A DNA stretch of 57,030 nucleotides, from contig JACVRW010000006.1 of NCBI GenBank assembly GCA_014534235.1, positions 1 through 57,030 on the forward strand. The letters are read 5' to 3'. The notes below the pieces were generated by a model. The model saw only the letters and a program-made list of their open reading frames with translations, was not told where the DNA came from and ran no database searches. The position numbers and the translations under genes are program-made. Positions 55,731 to 57,030 of this stretch are shown one piece after another; the stretch's first letter is position 1; every line of letters begins with the position of its first letter. This DNA comes from Thermoleophilaceae bacterium. GTDB taxonomy: Bacteria > Actinomycetota > Thermoleophilia > Solirubrobacterales > Thermoleophilaceae.

Positions 55731-56855
55731 ATGAAGGTCGGCGTGCCGACTGAGATCAAGACCGACGAGTACCGGGTGGCCCTTACGCCCGCGGGCGCTC
55801 GGGAACTCGTGGAGCACGGCCACGAGGTCTACATCCAGGCCGGCGCGGGCGTCGGCAGCACGATCCCGGACGCCGAGTACGAGGCGCAGGGCGCCCGCAC
55901 GCTCCCAGACGCTCGGGGGGTGTTCGAGGAGGCCGAGCTGATACTCGGCGTGAAGGAGCCGCAGCCGGAGGAGGTGCAGCGGCTCCAGCCCCATCACACG
56001 CTGTTCGCGTATCTGCACCTCGCGCCCGACCCGCTGCTGACCAGGGGGCTGTGCGACACGGGCGCCACCTGCGTGGCGTACGAGACGGTCGTGGACGAGC
56101 ACGGGCGGCTGCCCCTCTTGGCGCCGATGAGCGAAGTGGCGGGAAAGATCGCCACCCAGGCCGGCGCGTTCTTCCTGGAGCGCCCGCTCGGCGGGCGCGG
56201 CGTGCTCCTCGGGGGCGTCCCGGGTGTGGCGGCGGCGACCGTGATGATCATCGGCGGCGGCGTGGTGGGCCAGAACGCGGCCTTCATCGCGATCGGCATG
56301 GAGGCCGACGTCTTCGTCTATGACCGCAACATCGACCGGCTGCGCGAGCTCGACATCGCCTTCGGTGGGCGCGCGTCCACCGTGTACTCCTCGACCCTCT
56401 CGATCGAGGAGATGCTGCCGCGCGCCGACCTCGTGATCGGCGCGGTGCTGATCCACGGCGCCCGCGCCCCCTACGTGATCAGGCGCGACCAGCTGCAGCT
56501 GATGAAGGAGCGCGCCGTGCTCGTGGACGTCTCGATCGACCAGGGCGGCTGCTTCGAGACCTCCCACCCGACCACCCACTCGGATCCCGTGTACGAGGTG
56601 GACGGCGTGACCCATTACTGCGTGGCGAACATGCCCGGGGCGGTGCCGGTTACCTCGACCTTCGCCCTCACGAACGCAACGCTGCCCTACGTGCTGGCGA
56701 TAGCCGACCACGGCGTGGCGGGCGCGATCGAGGTGTTGCCGCGGCTGAAGTCCGGGGTCAACGTCGCCGACGGCAAGCTCACGCACCCGGCCGTGGCCGA
56801 GGGCGTCGGCATGCCCTACACCCCTGTGGACGATGCGCTCGGCGTGACGGCCTGA
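55731..56855 (+). CDS. ald: Alanine dehydrogenase
   Basis: 374-residue NAD enzyme interconverting alanine and pyruvate plus ammonia. N-terminal MKVGVPTEIKTDEYRVALTP (catalytic Lys/Arg region), APMSEVAGKIATQAGA, NAD motif IIGGGVVGQNAAFIAIGM and late HYCVANMPGAVPVTSTFALTN are all canonical. In this setting it would regenerate pyruvate from the alanine made by the aminotransferase and release ammonia. AGAGAGG precedes ATG 55731. Confidence 0.97.
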   Translation: MKVGVPTEIKTDEYRVALTPAGARELVEHGHEVYIQAGAGVGSTIPDAEYEAQGARTLPDARGVFEEAELILGVKEPQPEEVQRLQPHHTLFAYLHLAPDPLLTRGLCDTGATCVAYETVVDEHGRLPLLAPMSEVAGKIATQAGAFFLERPLGGRGVLLGGVPGVAAATVMIIGGGVVGQNAAFIAIGMEADVFVYDRNIDRLRELDIAFGGRASTVYSSTLSIEEMLPRADLVIGAVLIHGARAPYVIRRDQLQLMKERAVLVDVSIDQGGCFETSHPTTHSDPVYEVDGVTHYCVANMPGAVPVTSTFALTNATLPYVLAIADHGVAGAIEVLPRLKSGVNVADGKLTHPAVAEGVGMPYTPVDDALGVTA

Positions 56856-56874
56856 CGAAGAAAAGGAGCACACA

Positions 56875-57030
56875 GTGGCTACAGCAACGAAGACCAGGCT
56901 GCAGAACTTCATCGACGGCGAGTTCGTCGATGCCGCGGAGGGGCAGACCGAGGAGGTCCTCAACCCCGCGACCGGCGAGGTGATCGCAGAGATGCAGCTC
57001 TCCGGCGAGGAGGACGTGAACCGCGCAGCC
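56875..57030 (+). CDS. Aldehyde dehydrogenase, N-terminal 52 residues (runs off the window)
   Basis: NFIDGEFVDAAEGQTEEVLN followed by PATGEVIAEMQLSGEEDVNRA is the standard N-terminus of NAD(P)-dependent aldehyde dehydrogenases. GTG start with AAAGGAG upstream. By context it is a 4-aminobutanal (gamma-aminobutyraldehyde) dehydrogenase candidate, but the catalytic part is outside the window. Confidence 0.85.
   Translation, partial: MATATKTRLQNFIDGEFVDAAEGQTEEVLNPATGEVIAEMQLSGEEDVNRAA

Overview
The window is very GC-rich DNA with dense gene packing, many GTG/TTG starts and start/stop codon overlaps. The dnaK-grpE-dnaJ-hspR gene order, an F420-type oxidoreductase, myo-inositol-1-phosphate synthase with a phosphatidylinositol-phosphate-synthase-like enzyme, and a short exported protein beginning with an LTYANAMATLALFIALGG-type segment point to an actinobacterium, most likely Thermoleophilia (Solirubrobacterales-like). 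That placement is inference from gene content and remembered families, not from a marker-gene search. I saw no rRNA, tRNA, CRISPR array or insertion sequence.

Layout. 1-5.7 kb (minus strand): heat-shock block dnaK-grpE-dnaJ-hspR, then clpB (cut by the window edge). dnaK and clpB share a 25-bp operator-like element. 5.8-12.5 kb: membrane proteins (YbhN-like, two multi-pass membrane proteins, EamA transporter), endonuclease III and an alpha/beta hydrolase. 12.5-18.6 kb: PAP2-family membrane phosphatase, CDP-alcohol phosphatidyltransferase, ino1, a glycosyltransferase-PHP fusion, a uracil-DNA-glycosylase-like protein with altered catalytic motifs, a small Usp-like protein and a CxxC mini-protein. 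18.6-22.4 kb: TrmA/RlmD-type RNA methyltransferase, an EEP-fold hydrolase whose start codon interlocks with that of argF, and a cupredoxin lipoprotein. 22.4-25.1 kb (minus): TPP riboswitch-thiO-thiS-thiG-SnoaL operon; thiE lies apart at 31.9 kb. 25.5-31.9 kb: five paralogous exported clan GH-A-like glycoside hydrolases. 33.2-43.6 kb: pyruvate dehydrogenase genes (lpdA, then pdhA-pdhB-pdhC), separated by about 5 kb holding a broken cupin gene and exported/surface proteins. 43.8-47 kb: LOG protein, enolase-superfamily protein, F420-dependent oxidoreductase. 47-57 kb: two divergent units, potA-potD-potB-potC-aminotransferase on the minus strand and a putrescine-type aminotransferase, PucR regulator, alanine dehydrogenase and aldehyde dehydrogenase on the plus strand.

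How they fit together. The last 10 kb reads as a complete polyamine utilisation route: uptake by PotABCD, transamination of the diamine onto pyruvate, oxidation of the aminoaldehyde, and recovery of pyruvate from alanine by Ald. The 12.5-17.3 kb block contains the enzymes expected for phosphatidylinositol synthesis (inositol phosphate, PIP synthase, candidate PIP phosphatase). The thiamine genes make the thiazole moiety and are under a TPP riboswitch.

A recurrent regulatory theme is a TAnnnT -10 hexamer 6-10 nt upstream of start codons that lack a Shine-Dalgarno, seen at eleven genes, which implies widespread leaderless transcription.
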